Positions 49,667 to 59,818 of a stretch of DNA of 64,000 nt are shown here, piece by piece. The notes beneath the pieces were generated by a model. The model did no database searches and was not told where the DNA came from. It saw only the letters and a list, made by a program, of their open reading frames with translations. Source of the stretch: Corynebacterium freneyi (lineage in GTDB: Bacteria; Actinomycetota; Actinomycetes; Mycobacteriales; Mycobacteriaceae); assembly GCF_030408835.1 (NCBI RefSeq), contig NZ_CP047357.1, forward strand, positions 434,001-498,000, given 5' to 3'. The position numbers and the translations under genes are program-made. Positions within the stretch are counted from its first letter, which is position 1. Each line of letters starts with the position of its first letter.

Positions 49667-50296
49667 ATGAACGACAATGAAACGGAAGACGTCCCTCCCG
49701 TCCTGCCGCGTAGGCGAGACCCCGGTTTCATGTGGGTGATCGGCTCGTCGTTCGTGTGGCTTCCCCTGCTGGCCTTCATATTCCGCGGCGCGTTGGTCGG
49801 GGTGTTGGGATGGTTCACGCTCATCCTGATCCTCTTTTGGGTTCCGGCGTTCGTGGTCCTCAATGGGGTGCTGACGGCGGTGTGGGCGGCGCGGTGGTAC
49901 GGGGGCGCGGCCCGCAGCAAGGCGGCCCGGACGTGCACTGGTCTTTGGTGGTTTTTCGCCGCGCTGGTCGTGGTGACCCCGGGGGATTTCACCGACGTGG
50001 ACGATCAAGGGAATCCGCTGGGCGATCTCATGGAGCGGCTGGTGCCCGTGTTCGGCGGGCAGGCGGACTCGGACTCGGCGATTGCGGCTTTCTTCTCGTT
50101 CGTCGCCGTCGTTTGGTTGGCGGTGACGGTTTGGGTCGTGGTGCAGCAGAGTTCGCGTGTGCCCGGCCCCGGCTCCATCCCGGGCGCTGGCCCCGGCCCC
50201 AACCCAGGCGCCGGCCCCGGCTCCAACCCGGGCGCGGGCCCCGGCCCCAACCCTGGTCCGGCGCCCGGTCCCGGCTCACCGCCGCCGGTGGTTTAG
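49667..50296 (+). CDS. Membrane protein with Pro/Gly/Asn-repeat tail
   Basis: A 209-residue protein of unknown function with four hydrophobic segments (about 22-44, 46-72, 88-102, 132-152). After the last helix a tail of about 50 residues repeats GAGPGPNP and GAGPGSNP units and ends GSPPPVV. An N-terminal acidic stretch and Arg triplet precede the first helix. TACTTT lies five bases before the ATG, with CCCCC between and no Shine-Dalgarno. It is encoded just upstream of folD and may share transcripts. Confidence 0.7.
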   Translation: MNDNETEDVPPVLPRRRDPGFMWVIGSSFVWLPLLAFIFRGALVGVLGWFTLILILFWVPAFVVLNGVLTAVWAARWYGGAARSKAARTCTGLWWFFAALVVVTPGDFTDVDDQGNPLGDLMERLVPVFGGQADSDSAIAAFFSFVAVVWLAVTVWVVVQQSSRVPGPGSIPGAGPGPNPGAGPGSNPGAGPGPNPGPAPGPGSPPPVV

Positions 50297-50329
50297 GGCT
50301 CCGCGTTCGGCCGCGGGGGCGGCTTTTGC

Positions 50330-50335
50330 CATACT
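50330..50335 (+). promoter_or_regulatory. folD -10-like box
   Basis: CATACT ends seven bases before the ATG. GGGAG also lies at a spacing of two bases to the ATG, too close for a good ribosome binding site. Confidence 0.35.
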
Positions 50336-50342
50336 GGGAGCC

Positions 50343-51197
50343 ATGACGGCGACGAAGCTTGACGGCAAGATGTACCGCGACGAGATCTTCGAGGATCTGG
50401 CCACGCGGGTGACGAAGTTGAAGGAAGCCGGCGTGACGCCGGGCTTGGCGACGGTCCTGGTCGGCGATGATCCGGGCAGCCATTCCTACGTGAAGATGAA
50501 GCACCGCGATTGCGAGCAGATCGGCATTTCCTCGATTCGCCGCGATCTGCCGGCGGAGACGACGCAGGAGGAGTTGGAGGCGGTCATCGCCGAGCTCAAC
50601 GCCGACGATGCCTGCACGGGGTACATCGTGCAGTTGCCGTTGCCGAAGCACTTGGACGAGAACCGTATTTTGGGGCTCATCGATCCGGAGAAGGATGCCG
50701 ATGGTCTGCATCCGGTGAATTTGGGCAAGTTGGTGCTCAATGAGCCGGCGCCGTTGCCGTGTACGCCGAATGGTTGCATTCATTTGCTGCGTCGTTTCGG
50801 CGTGGAGTTGGCGGGCGCGAAGGTGTGCGTCATCGGTCGCGGTGTGACGGTCGGTCGGCCGATTGGTTTGATGCTGACGCGCCGCAGCGAGAATTCCACG
50901 GTGACGCTGTGTCACACGGGGACGAAGGATCTGGCGGCGGAGACGCGGCAGGCGGATGTGGTCATCGCGGCGGCGGGCAAGGCGCACATGCTGACGGCGG
51001 ACATGGTCAAGCCGGGTGCGGCGGTGCTTGATGTGGGGGTGTCGCGTTTGGACGGCAAGTTGGCCGGCGACGTGCATCCGGATGTGTGGGAGGTTGCGGG
51101 CGCGGTGTCTCCGAATCCGGGTGGCGTTGGTCCGCTCACGCGTGCGTTCCTGGTGCGCAATGTGGTCGAGCGCGCCGAGCGCTTGGCGGGTCTGTAG
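50343..51197 (+). CDS. folD: Bifunctional methylenetetrahydrofolate dehydrogenase / cyclohydrolase
   Basis: A 284-residue FolD that interconverts methylene-, methenyl- and 10-formyl-THF with NADP. Hallmarks are [23 protein letters not shown] with the catalytic Lys, [12 protein letters not shown], the [13 protein letters not shown] stretch and [11 protein letters not shown]. The nucleotide-binding [16 protein letters not shown] and TVTLCHTGT follow. The terminal [11 protein letters not shown] is complete. It provides one-carbon units for purine and methionine synthesis. Placement ahead of the DUF3017 gene and metX matches mycobacteria. Confidence 0.97.
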   Translation: MTATKLDGKMYRDEIFEDLATRVTKLKEAGVTPGLATVLVGDDPGSHSYVKMKHRDCEQIGISSIRRDLPAETTQEELEAVIAELNADDACTGYIVQLPLPKHLDENRILGLIDPEKDADGLHPVNLGKLVLNEPAPLPCTPNGCIHLLRRFGVELAGAKVCVIGRGVTVGRPIGLMLTRRSENSTVTLCHTGTKDLAAETRQADVVIAAAGKAHMLTADMVKPGAAVLDVGVSRLDGKLAGDVHPDVWEVAGAVSPNPGGVGPLTRAFLVRNVVERAERLAGL

Positions 51198-51205
51198 GGG
51201 TTGGC

Positions 51206-51634
51206 TTGACGACGCCGCCGCGCCCCCGTCGTTCGCCGCACCTTCCGGAAGGGGGCGCGGGGCGTTTCGGCGGGCGTGAAATCGCGGAGCGGGCGAGTCG
51301 TGATGATTTGCCCGATCCGATGGTGAATCCTCATTCGCCGGAGGGGCCTGCGCGGGGGGAGGCGTGGCCGGAGCGCGTCCGGTGGTTGTTGTACGGGGGC
51401 CTGTTTTTCGGCCTCGGCGCTGCGGCGGTGTTTCTCGGGCTGGAGCGGTGGCGGCGGGCGACGTTCATGCTCGGGGTGACCATGATGTATTTGGGCGTCA
51501 TCCGTCAGTTTTTGCCCGATTCGCTGTTGGGTGTGTTCAGCGTCCGGTCGATGAAGTTCGACCTGTGGTTCTGTCTCCTCGTCGGTGGCGGCATGGTGTT
51601 TTTGGCCAGCTCGGTCGACGCGTTGGGGAGCTAG
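51206..51634 (+). CDS. DUF3017 membrane protein
   Basis: A protein of about 142 residues with three hydrophobic segments (RWLLYGGLFFGLGAAAVFLGL, FMLGVTMMYLGVI and LWFCLLVGGGMVFLAS). These helix lengths and spacing resemble DUF3017 proteins next to folD. Function unknown. The N-terminal 40 residues are Pro/Arg-rich and not predicted to fold. I placed the start at the TTG five bases after AGGGG; the ATG at 51320 gives a 104-residue protein without the tail and is a real alternative. A dispersed-motif copy overlaps the TTG. The stop overlaps the metX stop (CTAG). Confidence 0.72.
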   Translation: MTTPPRPRRSPHLPEGGAGRFGGREIAERASRDDLPDPMVNPHSPEGPARGEAWPERVRWLLYGGLFFGLGAAAVFLGLERWRRATFMLGVTMMYLGVIRQFLPDSLLGVFSVRSMKFDLWFCLLVGGGMVFLASSVDALGS

Positions 51635-52743
51635 ACCGGGGCGGCGAGGAACTTCCGGACGATGCCGTCGACGCGTTCGAATTCGGTGAGGAAGCCGTCG
51701 TGGCCGACGGCCGATTCGATGGTTTCCAGGCCCATGCAGTTGCCGAGGTTTCGGGCCAGGTGTTCCTGCTGGTGGAACGGGTACAGGATGTCGGTGTCCA
51801 CGCCGGCGACCATGGTGGGCACCGTCGAGGAGGCCAGGGCGTCGTTCATGCCGCCGCGGCCCCGGCCGATGTCATGGCGGTTGAGGGTGTCGGTGAGCAC
51901 CACGTAGGAGCCGGCGTCGAAGCGTGCAGCGAGTTTGTCCGCCTGGTGGTCCAGGTAGCTTTCCACCTGGAAGCGGTCGGTGGTGCGCATCGGGCCGAGG
52001 GGGTTTTCGCCGGGTTGGGCGGCGGCGCCGAAGCGGTCGTCGAGTTCCAGTTCGCCGCGGTAGGTCAGGTGGGCGACGCGGCGGGCGAAGCCGAGGCCGT
52101 GGACGGGGCGTTCGCCGGTGCCGTAGTAGTCGCCGCCGTGCCAGGCGGGATCGTTTTCGATGAACTGGATCTGCGCGGACTGAATGCCGATCTGCCAGGC
52201 GCTGGCGCGGGCGCCGACGCACAGGACCAGGGCGCGGCCGACTTCGTCGGGGTGCATCAGCGACCACTCCAGGGTGCGGGCGCCGCCCAGTGAGCCGCCG
52301 ATGACCGCCACGACCGATTCGATGCCGAGCTTCTTCAGGGCCATGCGTTCGACGGTGACGGTGTCGCGCACCGAAATGGCCGGGAAGCGCGAACCCCATG
52401 CGCCGCCGTCCGGGTGCTCCGACGACGGTCCGGTGGTGCCTCGGCAGCCGCCGATGACGTTGGTGCAGATGATGCAGTACTCGTCGGTGTCCAATGCCCG
52501 GCCGGAACCGATCATGCCGTTCCACCAGCCCGGCGTCGGGTGGTCGTCGTCGCACGGACCCGAGGCGTGGGCGTCGCCGGTCAGGGCGTGCTGCAGCAGG
52601 ATGACGTTCGATGCGTCGGCGTTGAGGCGTCCCCACCGCTCGAAGGCGACGGTGACGTCCGGGATGGTGGCGCCGGCCTCCGTGGTGACGTCGCCGATCT
52701 GGACGTACCCGGGCCGACCTTCGGGCGGGAGAGTGATGTTCAT
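51631..52743 (-). CDS. metX: Homoserine O-acetyltransferase
   Basis: A 370-residue alpha/beta-hydrolase-fold enzyme that acetylates homoserine for methionine synthesis via MetY. The nucleophile elbow is VIGGSLGGARTLEW, the family phrases HALTGDAHASG, CTNVIGGCRGTTGPSS and GDYYGTGERPVHGL are present, and the Asp/His of the triad lie in DTDILYPFHQQ and ESAVGHDGFL. The ATG is eight bases from a TAGTCT -10 box (minus strand), a leaderless start; a TTG nine bases upstream is less likely. The McbR box covers that -10. Convergent with the DUF3017 gene, overlapping it by four bases. Confidence 0.95.
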   Translation of the reverse strand: MNITLPPEGRPGYVQIGDVTTEAGATIPDVTVAFERWGRLNADASNVILLQHALTGDAHASGPCDDDHPTPGWWNGMIGSGRALDTDEYCIICTNVIGGCRGTTGPSSEHPDGGAWGSRFPAISVRDTVTVERMALKKLGIESVVAVIGGSLGGARTLEWSLMHPDEVGRALVLCVGARASAWQIGIQSAQIQFIENDPAWHGGDYYGTGERPVHGLGFARRVAHLTYRGELELDDRFGAAAQPGENPLGPMRTTDRFQVESYLDHQADKLAARFDAGSYVVLTDTLNRHDIGRGRGGMNDALASSTVPTMVAGVDTDILYPFHQQEHLARNLGNCMGLETIESAVGHDGFLTEFERVDGIVRKFLAAPV

Positions 52744-52750
52744 CGAAATC

Positions 52751-52766
52751 AAGACTACTTGGTCTA
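52751..52766. promoter_or_regulatory. Putative McbR operator over the metX promoter
   Basis: AAGAC-TACTTG-GTCTA matches nine of the ten McbR consensus positions and overlaps the metX -10 hexamer (AGACTA on this strand). Confidence 0.68.
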
Positions 52767-52866
52767 GTAGTTCCCGGGAAACCGCATCGCGGTCGGGTGC
52801 GCCGGTCGACGACGCGGCCCTCGGGTCGGACGGACGCCCATCACGGGGGCGGTCACGGTCGACGAA

Positions 52867-53448
52867 TCAACGATCTTCGGCGGAGAAGCTCCCGGCGGGC
52901 ATCCGCGCGAGCTGACGATCGATGAGATCGCGGCCCCGCTGCGCCGTCATTCGCGTCGGTTCGGTGAGGCGGGCCACGGCGATGCCGTCGAGCATCGAGA
53001 GCAGCAGCGCCGCCTCCTCCCGATCGCCCACGGCGGCGGCGAGATCGTCTTCCACGAGCTGCCACGATTCCCGGTACCCGGGGGCCGCCGGGCCGTCGGT
53101 GGCGGCTAATCCGGCGAAGGCCAGCCAGGCCGCGGTCGCCGCCCGCGTGTGGTCCGAATCGTCGGCGCAGCCGGCCAGCAGGTGGCAGGCAGCGCGGAGG
53201 CGTTCGGTGGGAGAGTCGATGGTCGCGAGCGTCGCCTCGAGGGTTTTCCGGAATGATGCGGCGGTGTGTTCGTAGGCGGCGACGATGAGCTGGTCGCGTG
53301 TGGAGAAGTGGTGCTGCACCGCGCCGGGCGACAATTCCGCCGCCGAGGCGACCTTGCGTACGGTGGCATGCTCCGCGCCCCGGGTGGCGAGCAGGGCGGT
53401 CGTGGCGTCGAGGATCAGCTCTCGGGTAGTTGCGGAGTTCCTGGTCAT
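52867..53448 (-). CDS. TetR-family transcriptional regulator
   Basis: A 193-residue repressor. The helix-turn-helix is at about residues 25-48 (ATVRKVASAAELSPGAVQHHFSTRDQLI), followed by an alpha-helical ligand domain; its ligand is unknown. The start is the ATG six bases after a TACGGT box (minus strand), with no ribosome binding site; longer N-terminal versions are not supported. It lies between metX and metY but is divergent from a DUF1707 gene. The two ATAC-N4-GTAT palindromes between them are the likely operators. It is not McbR-like enough to assign that name. Confidence 0.88.
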   Translation of the reverse strand: MTRNSATTRELILDATTALLATRGAEHATVRKVASAAELSPGAVQHHFSTRDQLIVAAYEHTAASFRKTLEATLATIDSPTERLRAACHLLAGCADDSDHTRAATAAWLAFAGLAATDGPAAPGYRESWQLVEDDLAAAVGDREEAALLLSMLDGIAVARLTEPTRMTAQRGRDLIDRQLARMPAGSFSAEDR

Positions 53449-53478
53449 TCTTTCACCGTAGATCGCGATCGCGAAAAA

Positions 53479-53490
53479 ATACATTCGTAT
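53479..53490. promoter_or_regulatory. TetR operator candidate 1 (ATACATTCGTAT)
   Basis: ATAC-ATTC-GTAT, a 4-4-4 palindrome followed by TGA, upstream of the tetR start. Confidence 0.65.
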
Positions 53491-53529
53491 TGACGTGGCG
53501 GCGTCGGGGATGCACAATGACCCCAAACC

Positions 53530-53541
53530 ATACGACTGTAT
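53530..53541. promoter_or_regulatory. TetR operator candidate 2 (ATACGACTGTAT)
   Basis: ATAC-GACT-GTAT, also followed by TGA, 51 bases from the first copy and just before the ribosome binding site of the DUF1707 gene. Confidence 0.65.
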
Positions 53542-53553
53542 TGAAGGGGTGTC

Positions 53554-54057
53554 ATGAACGAATCGTCTCGCAGGGATGTCCAGCCCGCCGATGAATCGCC
53601 GAGGTTGTCCGACGCGGATCGGTCGGCTGCGATGGAGGCTTTGGCCGATCATCTCGCCGCCGGGCGTTTGGACGTCGACGAGTTCGATGCCCGCTCGGCG
53701 CTCGTCGTCGCGGCGATCTGTGACGTCGATCTGGTGCCGGCGTTTCGGGGGCTCGGAGGGCCTCCCGCCGAAACGGCGCCCGACCCCGAAATGGCGCGCA
53801 TTCGCACCCGCGGGCGTCTCGTCGAGGGGCTCGACTGGTTTGGCGTGGCCCTTGCCGTCGTTCTCGGCGTGCTGTTCATGGTCACGGGCTGGGCCCCGCC
53901 GGCGGTCGCCATGGTGTCCATCGTGGTGTGTTCCATCGGTGGACGCATCGTCCTCGACTTCGGCGAGGACTCCGAATATGAGGCTCTGAAGAAGGCCGAC
54001 CGCCGCCGGCGCATCGAACGCATCGAAGGCGCCGACGATCGGCCGGCCGGCGAGTGA
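53554..54057 (+). CDS. DUF1707 (SHOCT-like) membrane protein
   Basis: A 167-residue protein whose N-terminal 60 residues match the DUF1707 pattern (RLSDADRSAAMEALADHLAAGRLDVDEFDAR). Two adjacent hydrophobic helices occupy about 95-112 and 118-138, followed by a charged Arg/Glu tail. Function unknown; the domain is common in actinobacterial membrane proteins. GAAGGGG is five bases before the ATG. It is divergently transcribed from the TetR gene, and the shared palindromes suggest repression by that regulator. A strong AT-rich, promoter-like stretch precedes it. Confidence 0.82.
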   Translation: MNESSRRDVQPADESPRLSDADRSAAMEALADHLAAGRLDVDEFDARSALVVAAICDVDLVPAFRGLGGPPAETAPDPEMARIRTRGRLVEGLDWFGVALAVVLGVLFMVTGWAPPAVAMVSIVVCSIGGRIVLDFGEDSEYEALKKADRRRRIERIEGADDRPAGE

Positions 54058-54094
54058 GACGGGGGTTCGGCGCCGACCCGAGCCCCGTCGCCGG

Positions 54095-55423
54095 CTACTT
54101 GCCGATGGCCGCGAACGCGCCCTCGAGGTCGGCGATGATGTCGTCGACGTTTTCGATGCCCACGGCCAGCCGGACGGTCGCCTGCGAAATGCCGGCGCGG
54201 GCGAGACCGTGCTCGTCGGACTGCGAGTGGGTGGTGGTGGCCGGGTGGACGACCAGCGAGCGGACGTCGCCGATGTTGGCCACGTTGGAGTGCAGCTTCA
54301 GGGCGTCGATGAACGTCCACGCCTCGTCCTTGCCGGCGTCGGCGAGATCGAAGGATAGCACGCCGCCGGCGCCGGCCAGGCCCAGCTTCTCCTTCGTCGC
54401 GTGCCAGGGCGACGACTTCAGTCCGGCGTAGTTGACCTTGGCCACGCTCGCGCGGCCCTCGAGGTACTCGGCGACCTTCTGGGCGTTGGAGTTGTGGCGC
54501 TCGATGCGCAGCGCCAGGGTGTCCAGGCCCTGCGCCAGCACCCACGCGTTGAACGGGGCGGGGGCGGCGCCGGTGTCGCGGAGGATGCCGGCGCGGGCGC
54601 GCAGCGCGAACGCCGGGGCGCCCAGGTCGGCGAACTTCAGGCCGTGGTAGGCCTCGTCGGCCTCGGTGAAGTTGGGGTGGACGTCGCCGCGGCCCTCGCG
54701 GGTCTGCGTCCAGTCGAACTTGCCGCCGTCGACGAGGATGCCGCCGAGGGCCGAACCGTTGCCGGTCAGGTACTTGGTGGTCGACGACACCACGATGTCG
54801 GCGCCGAGCTCCAGGGGGCGCAGCAGCGCCGGGGTGGCCACGGTGTTGTCGACGATGAGCGGCACGTTGTTGCGGTGCGCGACCTCGGCGACGGTGGCGA
54901 CGTCGAGGATGTCGGCCAGGGGGTTGGCGATGGTCTCGGCGTAGAAGCCGACGGTGTTGTCCTGCACGGCGGCCTGCCACGACTCCGGGTCGTCCGGGTT
55001 TTCCACGAACGTCGCGTCGATGCCCAGGCGCGGCAGCGTCACCTTGAACAGGGTCTCCGTGCCGCCGTACAGGCGCGGCGAGGTGACGATGTGGTCGCCC
55101 GCGCGCGCCAGCGTGAGAATCGCGGCGGTCTCCGCGGCCTGGCCGGACGAGAACAGCACGCCGGCCACGCCGCCCTCGAGGCTGGCCAGGCGCTGCTCGA
55201 CGGCGTCGACCGTGGGGTTGGTCAGGCGGGTGTAAATCGGACCGGGGTCGGAGAGGTTGAACCGGTTCGCGGCGTGCTCGGCGGAGTCGAACACGTAGGA
55301 GGTGGTGTTGTAAATCGGCAGGTTGCGCGAGCTGGTCTGCGCGTCGGGGGACTGGCCGACGTGGATGGCGCGGGTTTCCAGCGCCCAGTCGGCGGCACCG
55401 GAATTGTCGTAGCGGGTGGTCAT
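54095..55423 (-). CDS. metY: O-acetylhomoserine sulfhydrylase
   Basis: A 442-residue PLP enzyme that converts O-acetylhomoserine and sulfide to homocysteine. PLP-binding signatures are FSSGQAAETAAIL, the DNTVATPALLRPLELGADIVVSSTTKYLTG region with the Schiff-base Lys, and the C-terminal SLVVHPATTTH and VRLAVGIENVDDII. The ATG behind AAAGGAC was chosen over the longer 461-residue frame. A weak McbR-like box lies about 65 bases upstream. With metX it forms the direct-sulfhydrylation route known from C. glutamicum, but here the two genes are 1.4 kb apart with unrelated genes between. Confidence 0.95.
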   Translation of the reverse strand: MTTRYDNSGAADWALETRAIHVGQSPDAQTSSRNLPIYNTTSYVFDSAEHAANRFNLSDPGPIYTRLTNPTVDAVEQRLASLEGGVAGVLFSSGQAAETAAILTLARAGDHIVTSPRLYGGTETLFKVTLPRLGIDATFVENPDDPESWQAAVQDNTVGFYAETIANPLADILDVATVAEVAHRNNVPLIVDNTVATPALLRPLELGADIVVSSTTKYLTGNGSALGGILVDGGKFDWTQTREGRGDVHPNFTEADEAYHGLKFADLGAPAFALRARAGILRDTGAAPAPFNAWVLAQGLDTLALRIERHNSNAQKVAEYLEGRASVAKVNYAGLKSSPWHATKEKLGLAGAGGVLSFDLADAGKDEAWTFIDALKLHSNVANIGDVRSLVVHPATTTHSQSDEHGLARAGISQATVRLAVGIENVDDIIADLEGAFAAIGK

Positions 55424-55485
55424 GGCTTTCGTCCTTTCGTCGTCGTGCCGCACATCGCGTGCGCGGAACACTCCCGCCACCGTAA

Positions 55486-55501
55486 TGAACCGAGCTGTCT
55501 A
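55486..55501. promoter_or_regulatory. Weak McbR-like site upstream of metY
   Basis: TGAAC-CGAGCT-GTCTA keeps the right half-site fully and three of five left positions. The central CGAGCT resembles the CAAGCT of the metQ box. Confidence 0.45.
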
Positions 55502-55594
55502 GTGCAAAATAATGGTGAAATCCGCCGGTCGCGGGACAGTGAACCATGCGGTACGCCATGTCCCGGGGATCGGGCCGCTGACCGGGGGACGGGA

Positions 55595-55625
55595 CGTCGT
55601 CAAGCAGTGCCCCTGCTTTGCGACG
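55595..55625. repeat. Inverted pair of the dispersed 11-bp motif
   Basis: CGTCGTCAAGC and GCTTTGCGACG face each other across nine bases (AGTGCCCCT), forming a hairpin between the metY promoter region and the icd terminator. Confidence 0.72.
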
Positions 55626-55633
55626 ACGCCCAC

Positions 55634-55672
55634 GAAAAAACGCCCCGCCTCCCGGAAGGGGAAGCGGGGCGT
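55634..55672 (-). terminator. Terminator of icd
   Basis: ACGCCCCGC pairs with GCGGGGCGT; on the minus strand a T-run (TTTTTT) follows. Confidence 0.85.
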
Positions 55673-55686
55673 CCGATCAGCCGGAC

Positions 55687-57909
<2,223 letters not shown>

Positions 57910-58218
57910 GTGGTGAGTTCTCCTATTTGGTGCAGGATCCGTGAATGTCTGTGAACTGTTGGAGACCACGATACCCACTTCGCCGTTTTGCTTCAGATGC
58001 GTGAAATGACGCTCTACCTGCGGTGTGATCCACGTAACGCTTGATTGTGTTGCAAGTCACCGATATTTCGCGGATATTTGCGGTGCGATGGCGGATGCGT
58101 CCAATCCGTCAATTACTAATTTAAGACACAAAACTACCCCCGCGCTGGGGAGGGCGGCGGGATGCCGTCCACCCCGACGCGGGGGCTTCATGCCGTCGGG
58201 CGAGTGGCCGACGAGGTG
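57910..58218. promoter_or_regulatory. icd promoter region, AT-richer spacer with GlxR-like site
   Basis: No gene. TGTGT-TGCAAG-TCACC at 58046-58061 matches the cAMP-receptor GlxR consensus TGTGA-N6-TCACA at eight of ten positions, about 137 bases upstream of icd. A direct repeat GATATTTCGCG/GATATTTGCGG follows at 58062. The stretch 57955-58135 is clearly less GC-rich than the genes. Confidence 0.4.
58137..58185 (-). terminator. Terminator of the J-like membrane protein gene
   Basis: CCCCCGCG pairs with CGCGGGGG around a structured loop; on the minus strand it is followed by TAGTTTTGTG. Confidence 0.65.
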
Positions 58219-59610
58219 TCAGGCGCGGGAGTCGTCCGAGGCGTCCGCGCCGCCGTCCGAACCGGGGCCGTCTGAACCGGGGAAGGACGGGCGGTCGCCG
58301 AAGGGCTGGCCGTACTGGGATTGGCCGAACTGCGGGGACTGCTGCTGAGCACCGGCGCCGAACTGGGGCTGCCCGAACTGCGACTGGCCGTACGGGGACT
58401 GTCCGAACTGGGGCTGCTGGCTCTGCTGGGCCTGCTGATCCGAGCCGTACCGGGGCTGATCGAACTGCGGGGACTGCTGCGCCCCGTACGGGGACTGGCC
58501 GAACTGCGGGGACTGCTGCTGCGCACCGGCGCCGAACTGGGGCTGCTGGTTCGGCTGGTCCTGCTGCTGGGCGCCGTACTGGCCGTACTGGGGCCGGGGC
58601 GCCGCCGGCATGGCCGGAGCCGCGTACGTGCCGCCCAGCCACGCGCGGGTGTCGGCGAGGAAGGTCAGCACCGCCGCGGCGATCCAGGCCAGCATCAAGA
58701 TGACCTGGCTGGTGGTGGAAACGACCCCGTCGACCTCCAGGGTGATGTCGAGGACGATGTAACTGAGGTACAGGGCGGCCAAGCCGATGGAGGCTCCGGC
58801 GAGCGGGATGACCGCCGTCGAGTCGTTGCCGCGCAGCACCTTCGGGATGAGGAGCACGGCCACGGCGAGCGACAGGATGTGGCCGGTCCCCGCCCCCATG
58901 GTCGGGAAGCCGTCGAGCAACATGAGCAGCATCTCGACCAGGGTGATGAGCAGACAGAACGCGGCGATGCCGCCGAGCGTGAACATGAGGGCCTTGGCGG
59001 CGCCCGGCACGGCGTCCATCAGCTGTGCGACGCTGCCCTGCGGGGAGGGCGCGCCCTGCTGCCGGGGCTGCGCCGGAGCCTGGGCCATGGCGGGGGCGGG
59101 GCCGTCGGCGGCACGGCCGTACGGCTGCGCGGGCATGGCCGGCTGCCCGTGGGGTGCGGAGGAGTCGGCTTCGGCCGCGTGGGTGTCACCGGCGGCGTCC
59201 TCGTCGGAGTGGTCCTGCGGGCTCGGCTGGGCGGCGGGGATGACCGTGGTGGCCTGATCGTCGTGCGAACCCTGGCCGCGGGAACCCTGACCGGGGGAGC
59301 CCTGGGCGGGCGCGGCGGTGGGCGCCTGCTGCTCGTCGGGGAAGGAGCCGGTGGTGGCCAGCGCGCGGAGTTCGGGGATGCCCATCCGCGGGGCGGATTC
59401 GTCGGCCAGTCGGGCGTCGTACTTCGCGCGGACCCGGTCGTCGCCGAGCACGGCCAGCGCCACGGAGTTTTCCTGGGCTCGCGCGTCATGGGAGGGGACC
59501 TCGTCGCGCTTGAGGCCCTCGAGAGTCTCGAGGATGCTCGCCCTGAGGTCGGACGTGGAGGAGTTCTTGTCGAGGCCGAGGCTCTCGTAGAAGTCGTAAT
59601 GCGCGTTCAC
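58219..59610 (-). CDS. Membrane protein with J-like N-terminus and Gln/Tyr/Phe-rich tail
   Basis: A 463-residue protein of unknown function. Residues 1-70 (HYDFYESLGLDKNSSTSDLRASIL, then VLGDDRVRAKYDARL) resemble a DnaJ-type J domain, but the HPD motif is absent (SHDAR lies nearby). A Pro/Gln-rich linker leads to four membrane helices (about 212-236, 243-260, 273-292, 303-325). The tail, about 340-445, is made of PQFGQSPYG-like repeats rich in Gln, Tyr, Phe, Pro and Gly, a prion-like composition. The GTG is supported by AAAGGA at six bases. No partner gene is evident; it may scaffold cell-envelope or chaperone activity. Confidence 0.8.
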   Translation of the reverse strand: MNAHYDFYESLGLDKNSSTSDLRASILETLEGLKRDEVPSHDARAQENSVALAVLGDDRVRAKYDARLADESAPRMGIPELRALATTGSFPDEQQAPTAAPAQGSPGQGSRGQGSHDDQATTVIPAAQPSPQDHSDEDAAGDTHAAEADSSAPHGQPAMPAQPYGRAADGPAPAMAQAPAQPRQQGAPSPQGSVAQLMDAVPGAAKALMFTLGGIAAFCLLITLVEMLLMLLDGFPTMGAGTGHILSLAVAVLLIPKVLRGNDSTAVIPLAGASIGLAALYLSYIVLDITLEVDGVVSTTSQVILMLAWIAAAVLTFLADTRAWLGGTYAAPAMPAAPRPQYGQYGAQQQDQPNQQPQFGAGAQQQSPQFGQSPYGAQQSPQFDQPRYGSDQQAQQSQQPQFGQSPYGQSQFGQPQFGAGAQQQSPQFGQSQYGQPFGDRPSFPGSDGPGSDGGADASDDSRA

Positions 59611-59818
59611 GCGGGTCCTTTCCGGGGTTTTTCGTCGACCGCCGGGGCACGGTGCTCCGGAGGCATTGCACGATTTTTCACGATAACCAACCCGCAGGGC
59701 ATCCGCTATGATGACCGACTTCTTCCGGGTGGACCCATAACCTGCGGCTTCGTCGCCCGGACCAGCACTTTGACCGTATCGGTCACCCACGTTCGAGCAC
59801 CCGCACCCGGGAGGATCA

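Noticed and set aside
52744..52866. Promoter or small gene between metX and the TetR gene
   Set aside because: Apart from the McbR box at its edge, it is a GC-rich spacer without start or domain signals.
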